Positions 1 through 5,520 are shown, counted from the stretch's first letter. The stretch: 6,765 nucleotides of DNA from CAZDHT01 sp964505325 (GCA_964505325.1 CAZDHT010000276.1:1-6765); one strand, 5' to 3'. The notes: generated from the letters alone by a model not told the origin. Numbers and translations: made by a program.

Positions 1-1
1 A

Positions 2-232
2 AGGCTGAGCACCGGCTCGTCGATACACCAGATACAGAAGAGATGGGGCCACCCGTTCACCGTTCTGAGTGCTGAACTCGAGGGACATCCGCTGGGTGGC
101 GGAATGCTCAAACTCGAGCCCCGCGAAGCGGCCAGGGTCTTGCTCGCACCGGAGAAGGAGTGGTCCGCGGAAGAAGCAGCCCTAATCCGCACTGGGATTG
201 AGACAATGAGAAGGTGGCGCCATCGTGGCTAG
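2..232 (+). CDS. C-terminal end of an N6-adenine DNA methyltransferase (partial, 5' end outside window)
   Basis: Reading from base 2, 76 codons stay open to TAG at 230-232. Residues 22-40 of this fragment read LSAELEGHPLGGGMLKLEP, followed by REAARVLL. This is the tail typical of stand-alone N6-adenine DNA methylases of type II systems (family usually xxAELEGxxxGGGxLxLxPxE), just after the target-recognition part. The catalytic NPPY and the SAM-binding motif lie upstream of the window and cannot be checked. The enzyme would methylate adenine in a recognition sequence and so protect host DNA. The stop codon overlaps the GTG start of the next gene by 8 bp, so translation of the two is probably coupled, with the methylase made first. 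The family assignment rests on the tail motif and the neighbour; the sequence specificity is unknown. Confidence 0.8.
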   Translation, partial: RLSTGSSIHQIQKRWGHPFTVLSAELEGHPLGGGMLKLEPREAARVLLAPEKEWSAEEAALIRTGIETMRRWRHRG

Positions 233-1145
233 GAAGCCAGACAAGTGCCAGTGGATCGGCTCCCGAGAAGCTCTCAGTGCGTTCGCTCTCGCGAAGGGCG
301 GAACAACCAGCCAGCGCCACATCAAACCACTTCACTGGTACGTGGCGTGCCGATTGTGCTTGGAGGGCGGGTTCCACCCTGACGAGATTACGCCCCGGCC
401 GCCTTTCAGGGTGAGCGAGGAAGGAACGGGAGCGAATTATCGCCGACTCATCGAGCACGATCCGTCCTGTGGTGGCGCGGGAGAGCAGACCATCTTGGGC
501 GGCCTGAAGACGAAGCAGGTAGACGTTGTTGTCACCAAGGATAAGATCGGCCCCGTAGTCGCGGTTTCCATGAAAGGCACGCTGAATGCGCTCCGCAATC
601 TGACAAATCGACTGGAGGAAGCTGGCGGGGACTGCACGAATCTACATCTGACCTACCCCTCACTTGTATACGCGTATTGGGCGGTCATTCGGGCAAACCG
701 CGCGGGCAGGGCGCCGGAACACCCTCCTCCTCCCTTCAAGACAGACGGGGGACGCATTCGTCAGAACGATGTCGCTATAGGTGAAGACGGGAACCCCACC
801 CCTCTCGTTGTTCGCTATCACCACGCGCTCTCGGGCCTGACGGAGCGGGACGGCATCCGAAACGACGTATCCAAGTACGAGGCCGTTGCACTCACTCTGG
901 TCAATGTCGACGAAGATCACTTGGGCGAGGTGTTCCAAGGGTATCCTCCCCCGGACAGTCCGCTGAACTTCGAGAACTTGATGGCCAGGATCTACAAGCA
1001 GTACGACCTTCGCTTTGTGTATCAAGCCCCGGACCTGAGAACACGGACTGAACGGAGGGGCTGGCACCAGGACTCCGGCGCGCTTGCCGAATGGGGGGTA
1101 GCGGAATACCAACCACGTTGCCAGGCGACCGAAGCGAAGCAGTAG
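225..1145 (+). CDS. Probable type II restriction endonuclease, PD-(D/E)xK-like with S-x-K variant
   Basis: This 306-residue protein starts at GTG 225; a Shine-Dalgarno-like AGAAGGTGG at 209-217 lies 7 nt upstream and a stop at 207-209 excludes longer forms. It overlaps the methylase by 8 bp, the expected place for a cognate endonuclease. The core fits a restriction-type nuclease fold: Glu87 in GEQTI, Asp100 at the end of a strand (KQVDVVV), then VAVSMKGT at 112-119 with Lys117, followed by a helix with RNLTNRLEEAGGDCTNLH at 124-141. The canonical (D/E)xK position is Ser115-x-Lys117, so the metal ligand may instead be Glu131 or Glu132, or serine may be tolerated, as I recall for related enzymes with an 'xSVK' motif. 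The N-terminal part (HIKPLHWYVACRLCLEGGF, 32-50) looks conserved but I cannot name a domain. It would cut unmethylated foreign DNA in the cytoplasm. There are no signal peptide or membrane segments. The role is inferred from context plus motif; the specificity is unknown. Confidence 0.72.
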   Translation: MARKPDKCQWIGSREALSAFALAKGGTTSQRHIKPLHWYVACRLCLEGGFHPDEITPRPPFRVSEEGTGANYRRLIEHDPSCGGAGEQTILGGLKTKQVDVVVTKDKIGPVVAVSMKGTLNALRNLTNRLEEAGGDCTNLHLTYPSLVYAYWAVIRANRAGRAPEHPPPPFKTDGGRIRQNDVAIGEDGNPTPLVVRYHHALSGLTERDGIRNDVSKYEAVALTLVNVDEDHLGEVFQGYPPPDSPLNFENLMARIYKQYDLRFVYQAPDLRTRTERRGWHQDSGALAEWGVAEYQPRCQATEAKQ

Positions 1146-1194
1146 CTTACGGCAGCATCCGGTCCCGTTCCCGCTCGAGCTGGCTAGCCGGCTT

Positions 1195-1255
1195 GATATT
1201 CAGGACAGGCGCCGTTTTCTGGCGAGGCACATGGGCGCGTTGCGGGTTGACACCG
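1195..1255 (+). repeat. Dispersed repeat copy A (57-bp core at 1199-1255)
   Basis: The core starting TTCAGGACAGGCGCCGTTTT and ending GTTGACACCG aligns without gaps to 4325-4381, with 51 of 57 bases identical by my count. The four bases before the core (GATA) also match the sequence before the half copy at 4285. The repeat ends with a consensus-like -35 box TTGACA (1247-1252). The two copies are in direct orientation. It is non-coding; small frames through it (for example FRTGAVFWRGTW) are by-products. Confidence 0.85.
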
Positions 1256-1274
1256 TCGGCGCGAGAGGTATGGT
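1247..1274 (+). promoter_or_regulatory. Candidate promoter for the ankyrin gene
   Basis: TTGACA (1247-1252) is followed after 16 bp by TATGGT (1269-1274, 4 of 6 matches to TATAAT). Transcription would start near 1281 and leave a leader of about 88 nt before the ATG at 1369. The -35 box lies inside dispersed repeat copy A, so the promoter may have been supplied by the repeat. This is a motif match only. Confidence 0.35.
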
Positions 1275-1368
1275 GGGGTCATGATGTACGAGGCTCAGAA
1301 TGGAACTCCGCATAGGACGCGGGCTGTCCCGGATATCCAGAATATCCATCACAAAGGAGAAGACGAAG

Positions 1369-2196
1369 ATGAAGAGGCGGGGGTTCGCCTGGGCGCTGGT
1401 CTGCGTGGCAGCGGTGTGGGCGACGGCTGACGCGGACCCCATTCACGACGCGGCCGAGAAAGGCGACGCCCAGGCGATAAAGGCGCTGCTGAACAAGGGC
1501 GTTGATGTGAACGCCAGAGACAAGGACGGCCAGACGCCGCTCCACTTCGCGGCGGGGAAGGGCCACAAGGATGTAGCGGAACTGCTCGTCGCGAAGGGCG
1601 CAGCAGTCAACGCGAAGACGAAGGAGGCCGACACGCCGCTGCACGCGGCGGCGGCGAACGGGCAGAAGGACGCGGCGAAACTGCTGCTTGCGAACGGTGC
1701 GGACGTGAACGCGCAGGGTAAGTACGGCGAGACGCCGCTCCACGTCACGGCGCGGCACGGCCACAAGGATGTAGCGGAATTGCTCCTTGCGAAGGGTGCG
1801 GACGTGGACGCGGACGACAAGATCGCCCGCACGCCGCTCTGCGTGGCTGTGTTGAGAGGCCACAAGGCCGTGGCTGAACTGCTTCTCGCGAAGGGCGCAG
1901 CCGTGAACGCGAGGGTCAAGGACACCTGGGCGCCGCTCCACTGCGCGGCGGTGAAGGGCTACAAAGATTTGGCGGAGTTGCTTCTCGCGAACGGCGCAGA
2001 GGTGAACGCGAAAAAGAAGGGGGGCTTCACGGCGCTGCACTCCGCCGCGTTCTGTGGCCACAAGGGCGTCGCAAAACTGCTGCTCGCGAGCGGCGCGGAC
2101 GTGAACGCGAGGGACGACAAAGGGAAGACGCCGCTGAGCTGGGCCAAGAAGAACGACATGCGGGTGCTGTTGAAGAAGCACGGGGCGAAGGAGTAG
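1369..2196 (+). CDS. Secreted ankyrin-repeat protein
   Basis: This 275-residue protein starts at ATG 1369, preceded by AAAGGAGA at 1353-1360 (8 nt spacing). An in-frame ATG at 1300 would extend it by 23 residues but has no ribosome site and would bury the signal peptide. Residues 1-22 (MKRRGFAWALVCVAAVWATADA) are a classical Sec signal peptide, so the product is exported, probably to the periplasm. The rest is about eight ankyrin repeats of 33 residues: a capping repeat at about 24-52, repeats starting near 53, 86, 119, 152, 185 and 218 with the TPLHxAAxxGHKxVAELLLxxGADVNA pattern, and a C-terminal cap at 251-275 (TPLSWAKKN, RVLLKKHG). Ankyrin stacks bind other proteins; no enzyme domain is present, so this is a pure binding or scaffold protein with unknown partner. 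Some units are very close at DNA level, for example an identical stretch at 1560-1581 and 1758-1779, which points to expansion by unit duplication. Confidence 0.92.
   Translation: MKRRGFAWALVCVAAVWATADADPIHDAAEKGDAQAIKALLNKGVDVNARDKDGQTPLHFAAGKGHKDVAELLVAKGAAVNAKTKEADTPLHAAAANGQKDAAKLLLANGADVNAQGKYGETPLHVTARHGHKDVAELLLAKGADVDADDKIARTPLCVAVLRGHKAVAELLLAKGAAVNARVKDTWAPLHCAAVKGYKDLAELLLANGAEVNAKKKGGFTALHSAAFCGHKGVAKLLLASGADVNARDDKGKTPLSWAKKNDMRVLLKKHGAKE
1527..2121 (+). repeat. Six in-frame 99-bp tandem units encoding ankyrin repeats
   Basis: The coding sequence repeats with a 99-bp period, one ankyrin unit each, with first codons near 1525, 1624, 1723, 1822, 1921 and 2020. The block GGCCACAAGGATGTAGCGGA recurs exactly at 1560-1579 and 1758-1777, two units apart. 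Such arrays can gain or lose units in frame by slippage or unequal recombination. Confidence 0.8.
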
Positions 2197-2209
2197 CGCG
2201 GCGCGGGTG

Positions 2210-2222
2210 CGGGGTTTCCCCG
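2210..2222 (+). terminator. Short hairpin after the ankyrin gene, possible weak terminator
   Basis: CGGGG-TTT-CCCCG is a perfect 5-bp stem with a 3-nt loop, beginning 13 bases after the stop codon. No T tract follows it, so it is at best a weak intrinsic terminator or a 3' end stabiliser. Confidence 0.3.
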
Positions 2223-2414
2223 GACATCGTGCCGCGAATTCACATGGTAAGTGCAACGGTGCGCTCCCAGAGGATCTCCGCGGGTGTGTGGTTATGGTGT
2301 ATGGCGCGAATCGCACGAGTCGTGATGCCGGGAGTTCCGGGGACAGCGGGTGTTGGCCGAGGAAGTTGGTGCCCTCCTTCGCCTGACGGCTACGGCGTGA
2401 CAAGCTGCGGTCCT

Positions 2415-2502
2415 CTCTTCGTGTCCTTCCCTTCGACCTCGCTCCCGGCTTCGCCTGTGGCTTCGCCGGACAGGCAGGGCAGGCTGTGTCCTTTGTGGTG
2501 AA
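2415..2502 (-). repeat. CACAAAG-type dispersed repeat, inverted copy with an internal insertion
   Basis: On the reverse strand this region reads CACCACAAAGGACACA (from 2485-2500) and, about 60 bp further along, GAAGGACACGAAGAG (from 2415-2429). These are the two halves of the motif seen in the arms at 2683-2718. The halves are separated by a segment containing the GGCTTCGCC direct repeat. Confidence 0.5.
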
Positions 2503-2531
2503 GTCCGGTCACTGACCACTCGCCACTCCCC

Positions 2532-2565
2532 ACTCGGAACACTCGGAACACCGGTGCCTGGCACC
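2532..2565. repeat. 9-bp tandem repeat next to a 13-bp palindrome
   Basis: ACTCGGAAC occurs twice back to back (2532-2549) and is followed by the palindrome GGTGCC-T-GGCACC (2553-2565). Nothing suggests a gene; this looks like another non-coding dispersed element. Confidence 0.55.
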
Positions 2566-2642
2566 CGGCGAAGGCGCAACCGCCTGCCGCAGAAGGCGTT
2601 ACGGACTCGCCATCCATTCTCGGCCGGGCTGAGGCGGACCAG

Positions 2643-2718
2643 ACCACAAGGCGACAAAGGGCGCAGGGCGACAGGGAACCTGACCACAAAGACACAAAGA
2701 GCACCAAGAGACACGAAG
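2643..2718 (+). repeat. Two successive direct copies of the CACAAAG-type repeat
   Basis: ACCACAAGGCGACAAAGG at 2643-2660 is followed 40 bp later by ACCACAAAGACACAAAGA at 2683-2700. The second copy continues through GCACCAAGAGACACGAAG to 2718 and forms the left arm of the inverted repeat described separately. The first copy is more GC-rich and more diverged. Confidence 0.6.
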
Positions 2719-2791
2719 AGATAGACGCGTGTCCGAGCCGCCTCCGGCCGGACACCTTCGTGTTTCTTTGTGTCCTTCGTGCCTTGGTGGT
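2683..2791. repeat. Nested inverted repeat (about 109 nt), hairpin-forming element
   Basis: The left arm (2683-2718) and right arm (2756-2791) are reverse complements at 29 of 36 positions by my alignment. Between them sits a second, perfect 7-bp inverted repeat (GTGTCCG at 2729-2735, CGGACAC at 2749-2755), with a further CCG/CGG pair inside. The whole could fold as a long hairpin in RNA or a cruciform in DNA. The arms belong to the CACAAAG-type family found again at 2485-2500, 2643-2660, 2809-2838 and 4208-4224. It lies between the convergent ankyrin and glycosyltransferase genes and may help end transcription from either side. Confidence 0.75.
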
Positions 2792-2808
2792 AGGGTAGCA
2801 TGGGACCT

Positions 2809-2838
2809 CACCACAAAGGACACACCGCAGCACAAAGC
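2809..2838 (+). repeat. CACAAAG-type repeat, partial copy
   Basis: TCACCACAAAGGACACACCG followed by CAGCACAAAG matches the start of the arm at 2683 with small changes. It lies 18 bp beyond the right arm and about 40 bp before the glycosyltransferase stop codon. Confidence 0.5.
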
Positions 2839-2879
2839 AGGTCCGTGCCAGGCGCCGAGGTTCAGCATCTCCCTCCGGG

Positions 2880-4094
2880 TCATTGGACTTCAAGTGCTTC
2901 CACGGCGTCGCGGAACGCCGTGTCGTCGGCGATGGACGCCATCGACTGCGCCCACGCCGCGCGGTACGTGAAGAACTCCTCGGCCTTCCGCCGCGCGGTC
3001 TCGACGGTCTCACGCACGAAGTCGTCAGGGGACTGCTCGGCCCGAAGCTCGGGGTCCAGCCCGTCGAGCGCGGCGACGCCTTGGGCCTCGAGGTTCGCCG
3101 CCTCGTCCAGATAGACCCCCGGGTACGGCATCAGGTACGCGCGGTCCACCCGTTCCGAGGGGTAATGCGCCTCGTGGTGCCGCATCTTCTCGCGCATATA
3201 GATAAACCGCCGGATGTCGGCGAGGAGCTTCGACGGTTTGTCGGCGGCCTGCGACCCGGTCGAGTCGGGCGGCAGGTGCACGATCCTCATGTCGGGCCGG
3301 AAGTAGAAATGCATGCCGCTCATCGCGGCATTGATCACGTAGTCGTAGTCCTCGCCGCGCGGGATGTAGGGATCGTGGCAGACCCGCGCGATGGTGCGGC
3401 GGGCCATGCACATGTTGCCGCCGAACGCGACGTTCGACCGAACGATCTCGCCCGGCCCGGCGCCCGCCACGGCCTGCTTCACGGCCTCGTTCATGAAGTA
3501 ATTCTTCTTCACGAACAGGTTGGGATGGTCCCGGAGCTCCTCGGCGCCGGCGATCCGGTAGTCACCGTCGCGGTCCACGTACGGCCCGGCCATGCCGCCG
3601 ACGAACTCGCCGTCGTACTGGCGCCCGATGTACTCGAGCGCCTTGGCCAGGAACGTCCGGTCCTCGACGATCTCGTCGTCGTCGATGCCCACGACCACAT
3701 CGGCGCCCAAAGCATACGGCGCCGCTAACTGGACGTTGCGGATGCTGCCATAGCTGTTCAGGCCCAGGATGGCGTCGTCAAGGCAGCGGTTCAGCCGGTC
3801 CAGCTCCACCGGAGAAGCCAGATACAGGCGCAACTCGGATGCGAACGGCTCGAGGATTGACTTGGCCTTCTCGCGGACACGTGCGCCGAGCTCAGGATGC
3901 GCGGCCGCGGCGATGACGATCACCCGGAACTCGCCGTTGATCTTCCGGAACGAGTCCAGTGTCCTCGCCAGCGTGCCATCCTGGTCGAGCGGCGTGGGAT
4001 GATCGAAGACGGTCCGCTCGTCGCCCGCCTCGCCGGTCGGCCACGTCCAGTAGGTGGGCACCGCGATCCACACGTTGTTCGAGCTCATTCCCAC
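2880..4094 (-). CDS. GT-A fold (family 2-like) glycosyltransferase, substrate unknown
   Basis: This is a 404-residue cytoplasmic-type protein. GAGGAGG (4100-4106 on the reverse strand) precedes GTG 4094 by 5 nt; ATG 4088, two codons later, is an equally possible start. The N-terminus NVWIAVPTYW (6-15) is the first strand of a nucleotide-sugar-binding Rossmann-like fold. VVVGIDDDEIVED (133-145) carries the DxD-type metal and sugar-nucleotide site (Asp138-Asp140). NVAFGGNMCMARR (221-233), PRGEDYDYVIN (245-255) and RIVHLPP (270-276, with His273 a likely third metal ligand) follow in the order known for GT-A transferases. Residues about 285-404 are helical and charged, a family-specific tail. No membrane segment or signal is visible. 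The gene stands alone, so neither donor, acceptor nor pathway can be read from context. The fold is well supported; the reaction is not. Confidence 0.8.
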   Translation of the reverse strand: MGMSSNNVWIAVPTYWTWPTGEAGDERTVFDHPTPLDQDGTLARTLDSFRKINGEFRVIVIAAAAHPELGARVREKAKSILEPFASELRLYLASPVELDRLNRCLDDAILGLNSYGSIRNVQLAAPYALGADVVVGIDDDEIVEDRTFLAKALEYIGRQYDGEFVGGMAGPYVDRDGDYRIAGAEELRDHPNLFVKKNYFMNEAVKQAVAGAGPGEIVRSNVAFGGNMCMARRTIARVCHDPYIPRGEDYDYVINAAMSGMHFYFRPDMRIVHLPPDSTGSQAADKPSKLLADIRRFIYMREKMRHHEAHYPSERVDRAYLMPYPGVYLDEAANLEAQGVAALDGLDPELRAEQSPDDFVRETVETARRKAEEFFTYRAAWAQSMASIADDTAFRDAVEALEVQ

Positions 4095-4196
4095 GCTATC
4101 CTCCTCACGTCCGGGCGCCTTGCACTCGCGCGACCGAAGTAGTCTAACGGACTTCTTCCGCTCGCGCTATGGTCAAGTGGACTGCACCGTGAAAAT

Positions 4197-4224
4197 CACC
4201 ACGATCGTTTGTGTCTTGTGGTGC
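4197..4224. repeat. Inverted repeat carrying a CACAAAG-type motif
   Basis: CACCAC (4197-4202) and GTGGTG (4218-4223) form a perfect 6-bp inverted repeat. The right part, read on the reverse strand, is CACCACAAGACACAAA (4208-4223), a short copy of the repeat family clustered at 2415-2838. Confidence 0.5.
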
Positions 4225-4270
4225 TCGGCATCGGTGCTCTTGTGTCCGGGGACATCATGCCAGTTTCCTT

Positions 4271-4288
4271 GGATATTCAGGATATTCA
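4271..4288 (+). repeat. Tandem GGATATTCA x2
   Basis: GGATATTCA occurs twice without a gap (4271-4279 and 4280-4288) and leads directly into the half copy of the 57-bp repeat. A degenerate version (GGATATCCAGAATATCCA) sits at 1331-1348, upstream of the ankyrin gene. Confidence 0.65.
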
Positions 4289-4381
4289 GGACAGTCACCG
4301 TTTTCCGCCCGACAGAACGAAATCTTCAGGACAGGCGCCGTTTTTCGGCGAGGGACATGGGCGGGTTGCTTGTTGACACCG
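4285..4381 (+). repeat. Dispersed repeat copy B preceded by a half copy
   Basis: The full copy at 4325-4381 aligns without gaps to copy A (1199-1255), 51 of 57 identical. Forty bases upstream, 4285-4304 repeats the first 20 bases with 18 identical, so the element is partly tandem here. Copy B also ends in TTGACA (4373-4378) and runs into CAGTTCCGGGGACGCAATAC (4383-4402), which resembles sequences I remember near REP-associated transposases in unrelated bacteria. That last link is memory only; no transposase gene is present. Confidence 0.82.
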
Positions 4382-4507
4382 GCAGTTCCGGGGACGCAAT
4401 ACTTGTCTCTTGGCGTCAGAGGTTGGCAAAAGCCGATCGGAGCGGGGGGACGTGTCAGCCACGGTAAGAGCGCCAGCGGTGACGGGTGTGCATGCGGGCT
4501 TTTCTTG

Positions 4508-4516
4508 TGGTATACT
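4508..4516 (+). promoter_or_regulatory. Extended -10 promoter for the secreted-protein gene
   Basis: TGGTATACT is an extended -10 element (TGn followed by TATACT, 5 of 6 matches). No good -35 box stands 16-18 bp upstream, as is usual for extended -10 promoters. Transcription would start near 4523 and give a leader of about 145 nt. Confidence 0.45.
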
Positions 4517-4521
4517 CCCCA

Positions 4522-4588
4522 CGGTCGGCGGCAGCGAACACAACGACCGGGTGCCGCTTTGCCGCGACTGCCGCAGGCAGCGCACCCG
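4522..4588 (+). promoter_or_regulatory. Structured leader with two overlapping hairpins
   Basis: CGGTCG (4522-4527) pairs perfectly with CGACCG (4544-4549). A second stem, CGGGTGC (4548-4554) with GCACCCG (4582-4588), encloses a perfect CTGCC-GCA-GGCAG hairpin (4568-4580). The two outer stems share bases 4548-4549, so they compete at their junction. I recognise no known riboswitch class. The leader could stabilise the mRNA or carry a regulatory switch. Confidence 0.35.
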
Positions 4589-4668
4589 CTCGCAGAGAAC
4601 ACGCGGAGTTGCGGATTTTGTCTTCGGAACTGGGGCCGGATTGAGCGTTCGCAAATAGGAGGAATGGC

Positions 4669-5499
4669 ATGAAGCCTGTGCTAAGCGTTGTGTGTGTTGG
4701 CGTGTTGGTGGCCGGTTTGCTGGCCGCGGGCCAGGCTAAGGGTGCGGCAGCGGCAGATGCGCCGACTGTCCAGGCCTGCGGCCTGCGCGTGGTTGGAGAC
4801 GGCTACAAAGAGGAGAAGCCGGGCGCGCCCGGCATTCGCCCGTTCAACTGGTCCCGCGGCACGACGGTCGCCCTCCTGGTCAACTTCCCGGGCGGCGGCG
4901 TGCTGGAGCTGGACACCAAGGCGAGCAAACTGGACAAGTTCGCAGACGACAAGGGCACCGACCTGCTGAAGGCCGCGGGGTCCACGTTTAACAAGAGCGG
5001 TTTCGGGACGTGGCCCAAGATCAGCAAGGACAGCAAGGCGGCCATGCTGGAGCTGGTCAGCGCGGGCCTCCCTGCGAAAGGTGCGACGGAAATCGTGGCT
5101 TCGGGAACGGTAGTCCTGAAGAGCGCCACTCAGAAGAAGACCACTGTCCTCAAAGACGTCGCCCTCAAAGCCGGCACCAAGTTCACCGCCGGAAACGTTC
5201 CGTTCGAGATCACCAAGGCAGGCAAGCCGAGCTGGGGCAGCGATCCCTTGCAGGTCTCGGTCAAGACGAACGCAGACATGTCCGGCATCGCATCCGTGCG
5301 CTTCCTCGGCCCGGACGGCAAGGAGATACCGTCCCGCTCGGGCGGCACCTGGCGTTCCAGGTCGGGCAGGTTCCTCAGCATCTCAAAGAGCTACGTGCTG
5401 AAGAAGAAGGTCGACAGCGCTACAATCGAGATCGAGCACTGGACGGACATGAAGCAGACGGATATCCCGTTCTCGGTGACGGTCTCGCTCGGGCTGTAG
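4669..5499 (+). CDS. Exported beta-rich protein of unknown function
   Basis: This 276-residue protein starts at ATG 4669, preceded by AGGAGGA at 4657-4663 (5 nt spacing), a strong ribosome site. Residues 1 to about 25 or 31 form a Sec signal peptide: a Lys, a hydrophobic stretch VLSVVCVGVLVAGLLAAG, then small residues ending AKGA or ADA. The only cysteines are at 9 and 37; there is no lipobox. The mature part is rich in alternating hydrophobic and polar residues, suggesting two beta-sandwich domains (about 36-155 and 156-276). Distinctive stretches are RPFNWSRGTTVALLVNFPGG (57-76) and SAGLPAKGATEIVASGTVVL (131-150). I do not recognise the family and see no catalytic motif. The gene stands alone and ends 21 bp from the stop of the convergent oxidoreductase gene. 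A structural, carbohydrate- or surface-associated role is possible but unproven. Confidence 0.88.
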   Translation: MKPVLSVVCVGVLVAGLLAAGQAKGAAAADAPTVQACGLRVVGDGYKEEKPGAPGIRPFNWSRGTTVALLVNFPGGGVLELDTKASKLDKFADDKGTDLLKAAGSTFNKSGFGTWPKISKDSKAAMLELVSAGLPAKGATEIVASGTVVLKSATQKKTTVLKDVALKAGTKFTAGNVPFEITKAGKPSWGSDPLQVSVKTNADMSGIASVRFLGPDGKEIPSRSGGTWRSRSGRFLSISKSYVLKKKVDSATIEIEHWTDMKQTDIPFSVTVSLGL

Positions 5500-5520
5500 C
5501 GCCCGGCGGCTGGTCACGCA

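Larger units (their letters stand above)
1146..1368. other. Intergenic spacer between endonuclease and ankyrin gene
   Basis: This 223-bp stretch has no credible gene. It holds a near-palindrome at 1179-1194 (AGCTGG, loop CTAG, CCGGCT) that could be a weak terminator for the endonuclease but lacks a T tract. It also holds dispersed repeat copy A (1195-1255), a candidate promoter (1247-1274), and at 1331-1350 a degenerate copy of the GGATATTCA tandem motif seen at 4271-4288. Confidence 0.7.
2197..2879. other. 683-bp gene-free, repeat-rich region
   Basis: No frame here has the composition, start site or recognisable content of a gene; the overlapping frames on both strands read through repeats. 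From left to right it contains a small hairpin after the ankyrin stop (2210-2222), AGTTCCGGGGAC at 2333-2344 (exactly repeated at 4384-4395), the direct repeat GGCTTCGCC at 2447-2455 and 2459-2467, several CACAAAG-type repeats (2415-2838), a 9-bp tandem ACTCGGAAC (2532-2549), the palindrome GGTGCCTGGCACC (2553-2565), and the large inverted repeat at 2683-2791. Confidence 0.75.
4095..4668. other. 574-bp spacer between divergent glycosyltransferase and secreted-protein genes
   Basis: No convincing gene is present. The left part (4095-4200) is the leader and promoter zone of the glycosyltransferase, where I find no clear -35/-10 pair. From 4197 on there is an inverted repeat containing a CACAAAG-type copy, then the GGATATTCA tandem, the half copy and full copy B of the 57-bp repeat (4285-4381), AGTTCCGGGGAC (4384-4395), and finally the promoter and leader of the secreted-protein gene (4508-4668). 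Small frames spanning 4211-4672 simply translate these repeats. Confidence 0.7.

Noticed and set aside
348..359. Zinc site in the endonuclease (Cys42-x2-Cys45 with His32 and His37)
   Set aside because: Only one CxxC pair, and the segment looks like a helix-forming stretch; without an alignment the spacing is not convincing.
1279..2403. Long 374-codon reverse-strand frame over the ankyrin gene
   Set aside because: It is the antisense of the 99-bp repeats (hence its periodic VHVRALREEQF pattern), has no ribosome site, and extends past both ends of the real gene into repeats.
2292..3013. Reverse-strand proteins in the 2.3-3.0 kb spacer
   Set aside because: Their sequences (Arg-rich, TTKARRTQRN-type) come from the CACAAAG repeats and overlap the end of the glycosyltransferase.
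2883..3728. Forward-strand frame of 281 codons opposite the glycosyltransferase
   Set aside because: It mirrors GC-rich codons of the real gene, is rich in His, Arg, Val and Gly, and has no family motif or convincing start site.
4211..4672. Small proteins encoded between the glycosyltransferase and secreted-protein genes
   Set aside because: The overlapping frames translate dispersed repeats; similar peptides arise from repeat copy A at 1195-1255, so the similarity is that of the DNA element.
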